From: a virus
Reading direction: 5' to 3' (one strand)
Virus record (IMG/VR): IMGVR_UViG_3300032331_000359
Span: 1 to 22,333 of that record
DNA length: 22,333 nucleotides
Shown: positions 5,713-14,268 of the stretch, one piece after another
How the letters are laid out: each line of letters starts with the position of its first letter
How positions within the stretch are numbered: position 1 is the first letter of the stretch
Position numbers and translations under genes: made by a program
The notes under the pieces: model-generated
Seen by the model: only the letters and a program-made list of their open reading frames with translations
What the model was told of the DNA's origin: nothing
The model's database searches: none

Positions 5713-6043
5713 TGCGTTCAAAGTGAGGACAATCAACGAGGCTTTTAAAGTTTCCGCCCCAACGGTTCTTAGGATACAAAGATTCCCAATAAGCACCTAA
5801 CGGAGCAAGAATCGCTTTGTCCCAAATGATTTTTCCGTCTTTGAAGAAGTTTAAGTCAATTGCACACCGCTTCAAATGAATACTGTTCATGGTCTTAGAG
5901 CGACCTGTTTTGAAGTAAATGGCTTGCTGTTCTGGTGTACGTGCTAACTCACCTCCAGTTACTACAAAGCCCTGCTCAGTAGCGTATTGAATGAGTTTGC
6001 AAGCGTCTAGCAAAAAAGCTGCTTGTTCTTGTGCGAGACTCAT
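5705..6043 (-). CDS. M15-family peptidoglycan endopeptidase (endolysin)
   Basis: This 112-residue enzyme is predicted to cut peptide cross-links of peptidoglycan at the end of infection. The metal site is visible: H56 and D63 in SIHLKRCAIDLNF, and D104-x2-H107 in DCPHFE, matching the HxxxxxxD and DxxH patterns of the L-alanyl-D-glutamate peptidase-like M15 group. There is no signal peptide, so it would need the holin encoded just upstream. It is a single catalytic domain without a cell-wall-binding domain, as usual for Gram-negative hosts. Its start overlaps the holin stop (ATGA). Confidence 0.88.
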   Translation of the reverse strand: MSLAQEQAAFLLDACKLIQYATEQGFVVTGGELARTPEQQAIYFKTGRSKTMNSIHLKRCAIDLNFFKDGKIIWDKAILAPLGAYWESLYPKNRWGGNFKSLVDCPHFERNV

Positions 6044-6558
6044 TTTTCCCCCTTGTTACGCAGCTCCATAACCTTTTCAACCGTCCTGCCGCCAAAATAA
6101 GCAGTCATCACTAACATACCCCATTGACCTAGCAATGAAACATACGATTCTTGGACGTTAATCCCTGCCGCACTTAAACCAGCAAACAGAAGGTACGCCG
6201 TCAAAATGTAAACCAAAGTCATGGGGCGAATGTTCTTAGACAACCAAGAATCAGACGCCATGTCAGCTTTCCAGCGGTCACTGACATTGTTTTCCTGATT
6301 AGCTTGTGCTTCTAGTAAAGCCTTGAGTTCTTCCTGTTCTATCTTTGCTTTCTCAATACCAAGCTCTAATAGTCTTTCTTCATGTTCGTATTGCAGTTGA
6401 CGCAAACTCTCAATGTCAGCCGGTGTTGGGTTGTCAGGTATTTTTACACCCAACTTGTCCTCAACAATTTGCTTTCCTTTGGCTTGAATTGCACTAGAAA
6501 GTAGGGTCAGACCATTTTCAGCTAACGTGCCAAGTAAGGCACCAACAATAGGAATCAT
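6040..6558 (-). CDS. holin-like membrane protein
   Basis: This 172-residue protein has an N-terminal hydrophobic stretch, IVGALLGTLAENGLTLLSS (3-21). A charged coiled-coil-like region follows (about 60-95), then two hydrophobic segments, LVYILTAYLLFAGLSAAG (about 114-131) and LLGQWGMLVMTAYFGGRT (about 141-158). The WLSKNIRPMTL segment before the first of these, and the FGGRTVEK end, are typical of the three-TM holin family of phages and gene-transfer agents. It lies directly upstream of the endopeptidase, so it would form membrane holes for its release. Confidence 0.78.
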   Translation of the reverse strand: MIPIVGALLGTLAENGLTLLSSAIQAKGKQIVEDKLGVKIPDNPTPADIESLRQLQYEHEERLLELGIEKAKIEQEELKALLEAQANQENNVSDRWKADMASDSWLSKNIRPMTLVYILTAYLLFAGLSAAGINVQESYVSLLGQWGMLVMTAYFGGRTVEKVMELRNKGEK

Positions 6559-6815
6559 CTCTTAGCTCTTTCTTCCATTAGTTTGATGCGAACCTGTAAA
6601 TCATGCAGGTCTTTGTAAATGTCTTCTTTTAGCTTGTGCCTAGCCTCTGCACTTAACGGACTGTCAGTTGGCACCCCTTGCGGCGTAATCAACGCTGGCA
6701 TCTGGCCTTCAATCTTGGTCAGTCTGGTATTGAATGAGCCAACCTCGCCGAGAAGCCAAGCTAGGCTGGCAACCACTATCGGAATAATCGCCTTTAGTGC
6801 GTCAGCCCAACTCAT
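6555..6815 (-). CDS. small membrane-anchored coiled-coil protein of the lysis cassette
   Basis: This 86-residue protein has one N-terminal membrane segment, AIIPIVVASLAWLLGEVG (9-26), then a soluble helical part with a C-terminal coiled coil (KLKEDIYKDLHDLQVRIKLM). Size and topology fit an inner-membrane spanin or an anti-holin, but no lipobox partner gene is nearby. It overlaps the holin start (ATGA) and follows the gene at 7156 with a TAATG junction. The role in lysis is inferred from position. Confidence 0.65.
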   Translation of the reverse strand: MSWADALKAIIPIVVASLAWLLGEVGSFNTRLTKIEGQMPALITPQGVPTDSPLSAEARHKLKEDIYKDLHDLQVRIKLMEERAKR

Positions 6816-7156
6816 TACAAGCCCTCACCCGGAGTTACGTAAATAGTTCCTGTGCCACTAGCAATAATGGCTGATACATACAACACGGCTGTATTTGTCG
6901 ATTGTTTAGGCGCAGTAAAAATATTCGTTGCATTGTTATGCACAACAAAACCATAGGCAGGAGTTCCAGCCGTAGGAATAACAACGTCATCCGTACTAGC
7001 CGTGCCTAAACGAACAAATATTTCAGCCGCAGTTCCGTTATGAATCCTTACTTGATTAGCAGGGCTGTCAGACAGAATAGCAACTGTGTTTGCTGACGTT
7101 GTGACATTTATCCGAGTGGTTTTACCCATCGGTTGAAACGGAATGTTATTAGCCAT
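6815..7156 (-). CDS. small beta-rich virion or fibre-type protein, paralogue of the 17616 gene
   Basis: This 113-residue protein is rich in Thr, Ala and Val with no membrane segment. It contains NQVRIHNGTAAEIFVRLG (34-51) and ends GTGTIYVTPGEGL. The product at 17616-17945 has NQYRVINNGSVTVFLGYG at the matching place and ends GNATIYITPGDGL. They therefore look like paralogues, probably small decoration or fibre-associated beta-barrel proteins. Oddly, this copy sits beside the lysis genes rather than with the tail genes. No function is proved. Confidence 0.7.
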   Translation of the reverse strand: MANNIPFQPMGKTTRINVTTSANTVAILSDSPANQVRIHNGTAAEIFVRLGTASTDDVVIPTAGTPAYGFVVHNNATNIFTAPKQSTNTAVLYVSAIIASGTGTIYVTPGEGL

Positions 7157-7362
7157 TAGTACACCTTTGTGCCGCCACCTGTAGTTGGGCTGCGTTTAGT
7201 CTGCTCACCATTACCAAAATCCCAAACAGAAATAAAACCTGATGGCATCTTGTTCGTGTTGTTTTGACCGTCTCTGCTGCCGTCTCTTGGCAACTGTGGA
7301 CGAACTGACTTAGCAACCTGCTGATTTACGTCACTAGGACGCTTGCACGGATTCTTTTCCAT
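7156..7362 (-). CDS. small hypothetical protein (68 residues)
   Basis: I choose ATG 7362 (MEKNPCKRPS) because AAAGGA lies six bases upstream; ATG 7365 is an equal-frame alternative. The protein is polar and basic, with low complexity and many Asn, Gln and Gly, and a SGFISVWDFGNGEQTKRSP segment near the end. It is probably a small soluble virion protein. The first bases overlap the end of the membrane protein gene upstream, and its stop shares a base with the next start (TAATG). I do not recognise a family. Confidence 0.6.
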   Translation of the reverse strand: MEKNPCKRPSDVNQQVAKSVRPQLPRDGSRDGQNNTNKMPSGFISVWDFGNGEQTKRSPTTGGGTKVY

Positions 7363-7555
7363 CATCTTTCCTTTCTTCAACCTTAACTAGAAGGTAACTG
7401 AATAGTACAAATATCGCTAGGGTTGTCACCCGTTCCCATTTCGGGTCCCACATTGTCCAACATCCTAAACCAAACGATGTCAGTAGTGCCAAAATCGTGA
7501 TGAGCCGGTTTGAGATGACGCGCAAAGCAATAGTGACTAAAGTAACTCCGTCCAT
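7334..7555 (-). CDS. two-TM small membrane protein
   Basis: This 73-residue protein has two hydrophobic segments, LITILALLTSFGLGCWTMW (about 18-36) and TTLAIFVLFSYLLVKV (about 44-59), and then a charged tail, EERKDDGKES. It could be a second holin or anti-holin, or another membrane-acting late protein. AGGGG lies before ATG 7555. It ends 29 bases inside the next gene, a longer overlap than elsewhere. A second frame open over the same DNA (7383-7583) is less protein-like. Confidence 0.65.
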   Translation of the reverse strand: MDGVTLVTIALRVISNRLITILALLTSFGLGCWTMWDPKWERVTTLAIFVLFSYLLVKVEERKDDGKESVQAS

Positions 7556-7586
7556 GAATATCCCCTAAATGTAAGAGATTCACAGT

Positions 7587-7796
7587 CTAATCCTTATCAT
7601 CCTCATCGTCTACACCAAAGCCAGAACCCCACTCATCGTCCGACAACTTCAACTTAATTGCCTCCAGCTTTAACGCCCTATCCAAAACCTTTGTCTTGTC
7701 TGTAATGGACGCCATTGGGTCATTCATTACAGTAATTAACATTTGAGCAATTGCTGTCTCAAGTTCTGGATTTATCCCTTTTTGTTTCTTAGCCAT
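7587..7796 (-). CDS. small acidic conserved phage protein (69 residues)
   Basis: The protein is helical. It starts MAKKQKGINPELE, has DPMASITDKTKVLDRALKLE (27-46) and then KLKLSDDEWGSGFGVDDEDD, so a basic start leads to a strongly acidic tail. The DKTKVLDRALKLEAIKLK-type helix is seen in small proteins of many tailed phages, but I know no proven role. It is coupled to the 906-residue virion protein by a one-base TAATG overlap. Confidence 0.72.
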   Translation of the reverse strand: MAKKQKGINPELETAIAQMLITVMNDPMASITDKTKVLDRALKLEAIKLKLSDDEWGSGFGVDDEDDKD

Positions 7797-10516
7797 TATT
7801 TACCTAGTAGCGTTGACATCGTATCAAACGGATTCGTAATGTAAGACAAACCCCTGGCAGCCTCTCCTGTTACCGCATTGGTTATCAAGCGAGTCAGCAA
7901 CCTAGTCTTTTCTGGACCTTCAACCGTCTGGTTAATCCGGTTAATTTCTGCTTGCAGGTTAGCCAGTTGACGTCCAGACAGCAATCCGGTTGATTCCATT
8001 GCTGGACGTATGCGTAAGTTAAACGCCTCTACAGCAGCCCTTGGCGACCTAACCACAGCGTCAGCCATAACCTGACCTAACGCATCGCCAAACGCTTTCT
8101 TAGCTTTTGGGTCACTAGCAATAATAGGTCCGACTTCTTTCCACAAGCTAGGCTTGCCTTGCATAATCAACTGTTGAATACGTTCAGCAGGGAAAGCATC
8201 ACCAAGAATCTGCTTCCTGATTTGTTCACCTTCAGCAGACAGCTTGCCAGCTTCACCGCGAAGTCTTGCGGCATCACGCTCTGCCTCTGTCATGCCTTTT
8301 TGAGCCGCACGTTCAGCTTCAGTCTCAATACGTCCTCTCTGACGCTCTACGGCTTTGCCTGACGCTCTAGCTTGAGCTTCTGCTTCTGATATAGCACCAG
8401 CAGCTTCACGACCTGCCGCTGTCTCTAATCTTGTTGCTTCAGCTTCTTGACGGCGAATAGCATCGGCTTCAGCTTTGCGTCCTTGAGCTTCTAATCTAGC
8501 CGCTTGCTTCTCTGCGTCTGATTCAATACGACGAGCTTGAGTTGCTGCTTTTTCAGGCAACCCTCTAGCTTCCGTGCGTAAAGCGGTTGACACTTTTTCA
8601 CGACGTCCACCAACACGTTCAGCTTGAGCCATACGTTCAGCAGCGTCTTTTAGCTGTCTTTCAATAGCAGGGAACTGCGGCAACCAATCACGCCACTCAC
8701 CAATCTTCTTCAACACTTGAGATGAATTAGCTGCCCGTAGTTGGTCAGCCACATAGCCTCTAGCAATCTTTTCAGCTTGTGATACATCACCGCCAAGTAA
8801 TGTCACAAGGTCTTTGACGCCTGTCTCAGACTTAAAGAACTTGCTGCCAAGTGTTGCCGGGTCCGTAGCAAACCTAGCCATGTCAAATTCTTCTTTTCCG
8901 ACAATGGCTTCACCGAGCTTGGTTTTGAACACTCTCAAAGGTTCAGAATCTTTACGGTACTGCTCTAAAAACTTACCAATACCGGGAGAAAACTCCCTTT
9001 GAATACCTTCAACCATGTCAGCCAGCTTACCGGCCTGTATTTGATTGATAGAGTCAAAACCTTCCGCTGGCAATCCGTATGAACGGTCACGCAAGAAACG
9101 ACGTACTTGCTCAAGGCTTTCAAACTTAGCTGGCTGTCCAACAATTACACCTTCAACCTCTTTAACAGGGTCAAGAGCGTTTCGTATGCGTTGTAAAGGT
9201 GCCTTAATGTCAGACAACGTAGTGTCAGAAATTAATTTGTCTAATTCAGCCATGCCTTTTTTAAAGGCTTGCGTGTCTTTAGGTAACTGGCCTTGAGCTT
9301 CTTTAGTTGCAGCAAAAGAAAAAGCATCGCCTTTGTTCTTCTCAGCGTTTTTAGCCCGAACATCTTTTAACTTGTTAAAAATTGGCGTAACAGCGTCACG
9401 AATAGATGAGCCTGTTTGCGTAGGCGTTTGAGCCTCACCAACTCTAGTAAGTTGACCTGCTGCTTGCTCTGCTCTAGCTGTAGCTGTAGTTCTAGCCTTG
9501 CTTGCTACATCACGTAAACGATTAATCTTTTGGTTAGCGTCAGCAACTACTCTGTCGGCTTCAGACCTAGCGTTCTTCAACATATTCTGGACTTCAATTT
9601 CCTGAATCTGTCGCGTCTGTGGGCTTACAGCGTTCCTACGCATTTCTTCAGCTTTGGTTGCTGCGTTCTTTAAGATAGCGTCAGCACGTTGACGTCCTGC
9701 ATCCGTTAAATCTTTGGCTGCTTTTTCAAACTGGCTTTGCAACGCAGATACTTTGTTAAGTGCTTGCTGTGTGCGTACCGTGTTAGCTGCTTGAGTTGCG
9801 TCAATTAAGTTTTGAGCTTGAGACTCAAGAGTTGCTGCTTGACGATTAAACTTATCAACAACCTGTTCAGCACCTTTCTCTAATGCGCTGTAAACAGTCT
9901 TAGCAAAGTCTTGTGTAGTTGCGCCACCGCGAATACGTTGAGCTACTTCTTCAATGTACTTGCGCTGAGATGGAGTTAGCTGTCTTTCGTCTATGCCAGC
10001 ATCTTTAGCTAGAGCAGACACCAGCCCTTGCAAATCTGTTTTGGTCACAATGCCGGTCATGCCAACCAGCTTGCCAGCGGTGTATTTAACTAGGTTAGCT
10101 AGTTCAGGTGTTACAGCACCACCAGCTAAACGCCACAATTCTTCTTTGTATTTAGGTTGTTCGTAAGCCTGAGCAGTTTGACCGGCTACTTCTTCACCGG
10201 CACCAGACAACATACCCAATCCAACTTGAGCTAAACGTGAGCCTTTCATGCTGCTGCCAAGAGCCATCAAAGGAGGGCCAGCAGGAGCAGTCAAAGGAAA
10301 CGCTGATGCAGCCATACCTGCAACTTGAGTTAATTCAGGAGCAAACGCACCAATAACGCCACCAGTTAAGGTTGATTCAGCAACGTCTTTAGCTCTGTCA
10401 AACAAACCCTTTTTCGGCTTTTCTGTTAAATCCATCCTTGGAGCAGCAGAAGTTTGGGAGGCGTCCCATTGAACTTTTTCTTCAGCAGGTTCCCATTGAA
10501 TTTGTTCTTTAGCCAT
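7796..10516 (-). CDS. large coiled-coil internal virion protein candidate (906 residues)
   Basis: The N-terminus has Trp-rich repeats (QWEPAEEKVQWDAS, 6-19). A long Gly/Ala hydrophobic stretch (about 48-115) that could insert in a membrane follows. Two long Ala/Arg/Glu/Gln-rich coiled-coil arrays, about 190-360 and 625-770, surround a mixed middle part. The C-terminal 100 residues look globular and helical. Large helical proteins of this kind encoded after the tail genes of podoviruses are commonly inner-core proteins ejected with the DNA to build a channel through the host envelope. No lytic transglycosylase motif is seen. The assignment rests on composition and context. Confidence 0.6.
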   Translation of the reverse strand: MAKEQIQWEPAEEKVQWDASQTSAAPRMDLTEKPKKGLFDRAKDVAESTLTGGVIGAFAPELTQVAGMAASAFPLTAPAGPPLMALGSSMKGSRLAQVGLGMLSGAGEEVAGQTAQAYEQPKYKEELWRLAGGAVTPELANLVKYTAGKLVGMTGIVTKTDLQGLVSALAKDAGIDERQLTPSQRKYIEEVAQRIRGGATTQDFAKTVYSALEKGAEQVVDKFNRQAATLESQAQNLIDATQAANTVRTQQALNKVSALQSQFEKAAKDLTDAGRQRADAILKNAATKAEEMRRNAVSPQTRQIQEIEVQNMLKNARSEADRVVADANQKINRLRDVASKARTTATARAEQAAGQLTRVGEAQTPTQTGSSIRDAVTPIFNKLKDVRAKNAEKNKGDAFSFAATKEAQGQLPKDTQAFKKGMAELDKLISDTTLSDIKAPLQRIRNALDPVKEVEGVIVGQPAKFESLEQVRRFLRDRSYGLPAEGFDSINQIQAGKLADMVEGIQREFSPGIGKFLEQYRKDSEPLRVFKTKLGEAIVGKEEFDMARFATDPATLGSKFFKSETGVKDLVTLLGGDVSQAEKIARGYVADQLRAANSSQVLKKIGEWRDWLPQFPAIERQLKDAAERMAQAERVGGRREKVSTALRTEARGLPEKAATQARRIESDAEKQAARLEAQGRKAEADAIRRQEAEATRLETAAGREAAGAISEAEAQARASGKAVERQRGRIETEAERAAQKGMTEAERDAARLRGEAGKLSAEGEQIRKQILGDAFPAERIQQLIMQGKPSLWKEVGPIIASDPKAKKAFGDALGQVMADAVVRSPRAAVEAFNLRIRPAMESTGLLSGRQLANLQAEINRINQTVEGPEKTRLLTRLITNAVTGEAARGLSYITNPFDTMSTLLGK

Positions 10517-12168
10517 TATTTGTACTCCTTAGTCCCATCGGAATACTCAACTACGGTTTTACCTTCATTGGGTCCAGACGTAACTTTACCTTGACGAAGA
10601 ACGGTTTTTCCAGAAGCTGGTGCTTGACCAGTATCAACAGGAAGGTCAACGCCACCCTGAGGTGTAGCCAAGTTTTCAAATTCTTTGCTAATGGTCATTT
10701 TTGAACCTCTAGCGGCATCAAGAACATTTTGAACACTAAATGGAATTGCTTTATTTACGTCGTTATAGTATTTGTTTACTTTAGCCGTCATTTGTTCATT
10801 CGCTCCGGGATGAGCAGAATACACATCAGCAAAGATTCCAAGTTCTTGTTTAAACCTAGCAAGGAACAATGCGCGACTAGCCATCGAATCGCCTTCTCTT
10901 GATATTTGTTGTTTGTATGCTTCAATCGAATGTTTAGCACCAGAGTTGGCATAACCGCCGCCCAAGGTACGGGCCATGTTTTGGTCAAGGCCAGCAACTA
11001 ATTGAGCAAACATACGAGAGTCTTGGTCTGTCACTTTTCTAGCAAAAGCAGCAGTTAAACCATTCTTTATCGAATCTCCAGACTTACCAGCCAATTCAGC
11101 AAAGTTACTCATGACCGTTCCAGCAGAAAGCTGCGTGACATTAACTAAGTCTTGAGCGGCTTGAGAAAATGCTTCAGCCATATTGAACGCATAACGTATG
11201 TTTGCTGAACTACCCTGACCTTTAGGCTGTGATGCTTTTATTGCAGCTAAACGCTCACGTTGAGCATTATCTTCTCTGTGACGCCGTTCTCTGCCAGCTT
11301 CTAATCTGTCATCACGCTCCCTTTGTTCTTTTGCTCTGGCTTCATCTCTTATTCTTTGAGCTTCAGCTTTACGTTCTTCTCTTTTATCTCTAGCAGCCTC
11401 AGTTTCAGCAGTTTCTAAACTTTTACGAACGCCATCAAGATAAGTAAAGTAACGCTCAATACCTTGTTTCTCTAATATTTGCTTTCCTACTTGACCGCCG
11501 AGTTTGGCAACAGATTGAGCAGCTAAAGCAGAGGCTTCTTCACGGTTATAAGCTAATGCTTTGTAAGCACGGTCAGCATCTTTGTAAGCATCTTCAAGAA
11601 CAGCTTTAGTTCTAGCCATTCCTTTATCAAATTCTGCTTTTTCTTTTTCCCATAAATCTTTGCGTCCTTGTTGCCAACCCTTCATCATCCCTGACATAGC
11701 GTTCAGAGAATTCATGGCTGACATTTTCCCTGTACCGCCCATAGCAACACCAATCACGCCAATTAAGCTAAACAAGGTTGCGATGCTCTGCATATTTTCT
11801 TGTGTTGGATGAAATTGTGGGTATGGAAACTTTTCTCGAATAAGGTCTAAATCAGCCTCAATGTTTTGAGATTGTTCTCTGCTTTGTCGAGCAATTTCTG
11901 CTTGAGCTGTTGCTTTATATTGTTCTCCGGCTTGTTGAGCTTCCATAATAGGAGCTTCAACTTGTTCTAATTTTCCAAGCTGTTTTTCTTGTTCAGCAGA
12001 CGCTTCAGCAGAAGTTTTTAATTTTGCACGTTTAGAAGGAAATTCAGAAACAGTAGGAGTTCCACCTAAATTTGCATTAAGGGCAGACAACTCAGGAACT
12101 GGTGGCAACGTAAATGCTTTAGGTTGTTTAGCTAAAGCCTTTGCTTCAGGCATCATTGGGTCAGCCAT
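10516..12168 (-). CDS. second coiled-coil internal virion protein candidate (550 residues)
   Basis: A Pro/Ala-rich start precedes coiled-coil segments at about 58-110. A hydrophobic Gly/Met-rich stretch, SIATLFSLIGVIGVAMGG (about 127-144), leads into MSAMNSLNAMSGMMKGWQQG. A very highly charged helix of mostly Arg, Glu and Ala follows at about 250-315. The C-terminal third is mixed and soluble. The pattern of coiled coils with one hydrophobic segment fits a DNA-ejection protein. It is coupled to the genes on both sides (TAATG downstream, TAATAATG upstream). Confidence 0.6.
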   Translation of the reverse strand: MADPMMPEAKALAKQPKAFTLPPVPELSALNANLGGTPTVSEFPSKRAKLKTSAEASAEQEKQLGKLEQVEAPIMEAQQAGEQYKATAQAEIARQSREQSQNIEADLDLIREKFPYPQFHPTQENMQSIATLFSLIGVIGVAMGGTGKMSAMNSLNAMSGMMKGWQQGRKDLWEKEKAEFDKGMARTKAVLEDAYKDADRAYKALAYNREEASALAAQSVAKLGGQVGKQILEKQGIERYFTYLDGVRKSLETAETEAARDKREERKAEAQRIRDEARAKEQRERDDRLEAGRERRHREDNAQRERLAAIKASQPKGQGSSANIRYAFNMAEAFSQAAQDLVNVTQLSAGTVMSNFAELAGKSGDSIKNGLTAAFARKVTDQDSRMFAQLVAGLDQNMARTLGGGYANSGAKHSIEAYKQQISREGDSMASRALFLARFKQELGIFADVYSAHPGANEQMTAKVNKYYNDVNKAIPFSVQNVLDAARGSKMTISKEFENLATPQGGVDLPVDTGQAPASGKTVLRQGKVTSGPNEGKTVVEYSDGTKEYK

Positions 12169-12170
12169 TA

Positions 12171-13310
12171 TTAACCTCTATATTGTTGAGGGTTGTAGCC
12201 GTATGTGCCACCACCAGCAATTTGAGCTAGTTGCGTGTAGAACTGTTGATTAGCTTGAGCAAGCTGCTGGTCAAGTTGCATACCCGTTCTAATAGCACCC
12301 AAAGCAATGTTGTCGCCAATTTGAGCAACCTGCAATCCAAGGTTGTACTGGTTTTGCAATAAGTTTTGACGCAACGCTTCTATCTGAGCTTGAGCTTGAG
12401 CAACTCCAACACCACCTCTAGATTCAATGCCTTGCATTAATTGCGCTCTTGCGGCTTGCAAAGATTGCTGTCCTTGTGGCGTCAACTCTCCAGACATTGC
12501 GGCACGTTGTAATTCTTGTCCTGTCTTTTGATACGGCGCACCCAAGTTCTTTTGCTCTTGAGTTGCTTGCTGTATTTGTTTAGCGGCTTCTTTGGATTGC
12601 TGTCTACCAAGAAGTGCGCCAGCTCCTGCGCCACCAATACGCAGAATGTCCGAGCCGGTTAAGCCTGTAGCGTCTTTAAATGCTTTTAAAGGGTCAGTTA
12701 CGTATTTCTGTAATGCTGATGGGGCAGTACCAACAGGTCCTTCTCCTCTTTGCTTCATAAATTCTGCTTCGCCGGGACGTCTCCCATATAGAGCTTGACC
12801 AGCCATATAAGCGTCAGCAGGATTTCTCATAGCCTCATCAGCAGAACCTGAAGGAATATCAGCCATATCTCCATATTGCTGTTGCATTTGATAGAAGTAA
12901 GGGTCAATGTCAGATGGAGTTAATTGTTGTGCAGGGGCATTATAATCAACCGTAAATGGACTTACCGGAGCTGCTTTCTCGGCTTCTCTAGGAGCCTCAA
13001 AAGTTTGTATATCCCCGTAATCAGAACCATAAGAATACTGTTGAGGAATTTGATATGAAGGTGTTTCAAATACCGTTCTATCCATTGAATCATAATAACT
13101 ATAGTCATCATAAAATTCCATCAATCCAGTTTCAGGATTAATTGTTCCGGCACCGCCAGCTTCTTTTAGTAAACTGACTTCTTTCGGAGTTATATGAGCG
13201 AGAATGGTGTCACCACCTCGACCTTTACCGGCAAGCATCTTAGCGATTGACTTTAAATCGCTAGTTTCCTGAATATCAGCCTTTAACAGCCGTGCTATTT
13301 TCTTGCTCAT
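12171..13310 (-). CDS. Gln-rich virion protein candidate (379 residues)
   Basis: The N-terminal 70 residues carry GRGGDTILAHITPKEVSLLK (31-50) followed by a GGAGTINPETGL segment. I recognise this GRGGDT..AH..P.E pattern from many phage structural proteins. A disordered Tyr, Pro and Gln-rich middle (about 70-190) follows, then a short Gly-rich hydrophobic patch, GGAGAGALLG. The C-terminal helix array is rich in Gln and Ala (about 235-365). Likely an internal virion or ejection protein next to two others of the same kind. The ATG directly follows the upstream gene's stop (TAAATG). Confidence 0.6.
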   Translation of the reverse strand: MSKKIARLLKADIQETSDLKSIAKMLAGKGRGGDTILAHITPKEVSLLKEAGGAGTINPETGLMEFYDDYSYYDSMDRTVFETPSYQIPQQYSYGSDYGDIQTFEAPREAEKAAPVSPFTVDYNAPAQQLTPSDIDPYFYQMQQQYGDMADIPSGSADEAMRNPADAYMAGQALYGRRPGEAEFMKQRGEGPVGTAPSALQKYVTDPLKAFKDATGLTGSDILRIGGAGAGALLGRQQSKEAAKQIQQATQEQKNLGAPYQKTGQELQRAAMSGELTPQGQQSLQAARAQLMQGIESRGGVGVAQAQAQIEALRQNLLQNQYNLGLQVAQIGDNIALGAIRTGMQLDQQLAQANQQFYTQLAQIAGGGTYGYNPQQYRG

Positions 13311-14267
13311 TTAAGCCTCCGAATCACCCATATATCGTAACGACCCTACGTTCCAACCTGCTTTCTTACCTTCTTCCTTATCGCCCCCAAACACCGGCGC
13401 ACCAGCATCGCCGACACGTAATGCTTGACCTAAAGCCGAGCTTCCAACAGAAGACGCTGTTTGTGTTGGGCCAGTTGGCTGTGCTGTTGTTCCTGTGCCT
13501 GTGCCTGTAGGAACTGGAGCAGGAGCAGACAACGGACGATTACGTTGACCAAACAATGAGCTATATACTGTTGGAGCTAAAGCCTTTGAAAGAAGCTCTC
13601 TCTCCGTTGGCAAATCAACGTAATACTGTGGCTTCTCTAAATTTGAAGCAGCAGACATTCCAGTAGGAAACTCTTGTTCCGTTGTTAATCCTGTATCGCC
13701 TCTGGTTGCAAGCGTGCCACCAGTAGAGCGTTCTTCAACCGGAGCTGGACCGCCTTTAGGAGATATAAATTCAATAGCACCAGAAGTAAGTCCGGCAGTA
13801 ACTCCGGATTGCGCTCCTATTGTTAGTGCATCACCTAATGATTTTCCTTTGCCTAAAGCAGTTAATGTTCCTTGTACAGATGAACCAGTAGAAGACGCAG
13901 CAATTTGACCAATAATTCTTGAATTGGAAGCAGATTTTGCCGCATCACCGGCTGCTCCTCCTGCTTTTTGTCCTATGTATGCAGTACCGGCAGAAATAGC
14001 AATATCTCTAACATTACCTCCGTTAGCCGCAGTTACTGCCGCGCTTGCAATAGTAGAAGCTGACGCAGCAGACAGTCCATAACCAGCAGGACCAAGAGCA
14101 TAAGTCAAAGCAATTGTTTCTATAACTGGCAATGGATTTTTAATAATGTTTTTAACAGTATTTACAGCACCCCTGCCTACTTTTTCAACACTTTTTATAA
14201 CTCTTTTCCCGGCACGGGATGCTTGACCAGAGGCTTTTCTCCAAGTTTTTCTTGTGTATCCGCCCAT
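13311..14267 (-). CDS. Ala/Gly-rich virion protein candidate (318 residues)
   Basis: I choose ATG 14267 (MGGYTRKTWRKAS) because GGAG lies eight bases upstream; an in-frame ATG at 14288 would overlap the previous gene and has no ribosome-binding site. A basic N-terminus leads to a Gly/Ala-rich hydrophobic region (about 50-130) with several possible membrane-active helices, then a Pro/Thr/Gly-rich disordered tail with low-complexity TGTGTGTT. It is probably an internal or ejection protein, being first in a run of four large genes of similar character. I recognise no catalytic motif. Confidence 0.58.
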   Translation of the reverse strand: MGGYTRKTWRKASGQASRAGKRVIKSVEKVGRGAVNTVKNIIKNPLPVIETIALTYALGPAGYGLSAASASTIASAAVTAANGGNVRDIAISAGTAYIGQKAGGAAGDAAKSASNSRIIGQIAASSTGSSVQGTLTALGKGKSLGDALTIGAQSGVTAGLTSGAIEFISPKGGPAPVEERSTGGTLATRGDTGLTTEQEFPTGMSAASNLEKPQYYVDLPTERELLSKALAPTVYSSLFGQRNRPLSAPAPVPTGTGTGTTAQPTGPTQTASSVGSSALGQALRVGDAGAPVFGGDKEEGKKAGWNVGSLRYMGDSEA

Positions 14268-14268
14268 G

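Noticed and set aside
7383-7583. 66-codon - frame starting MNLLHLGDIHG
   Set aside because: It covers the same DNA as the two-TM protein at 7334-7555, which has a better ribosome-binding site and a membrane protein profile. The other frame looks less protein-like.
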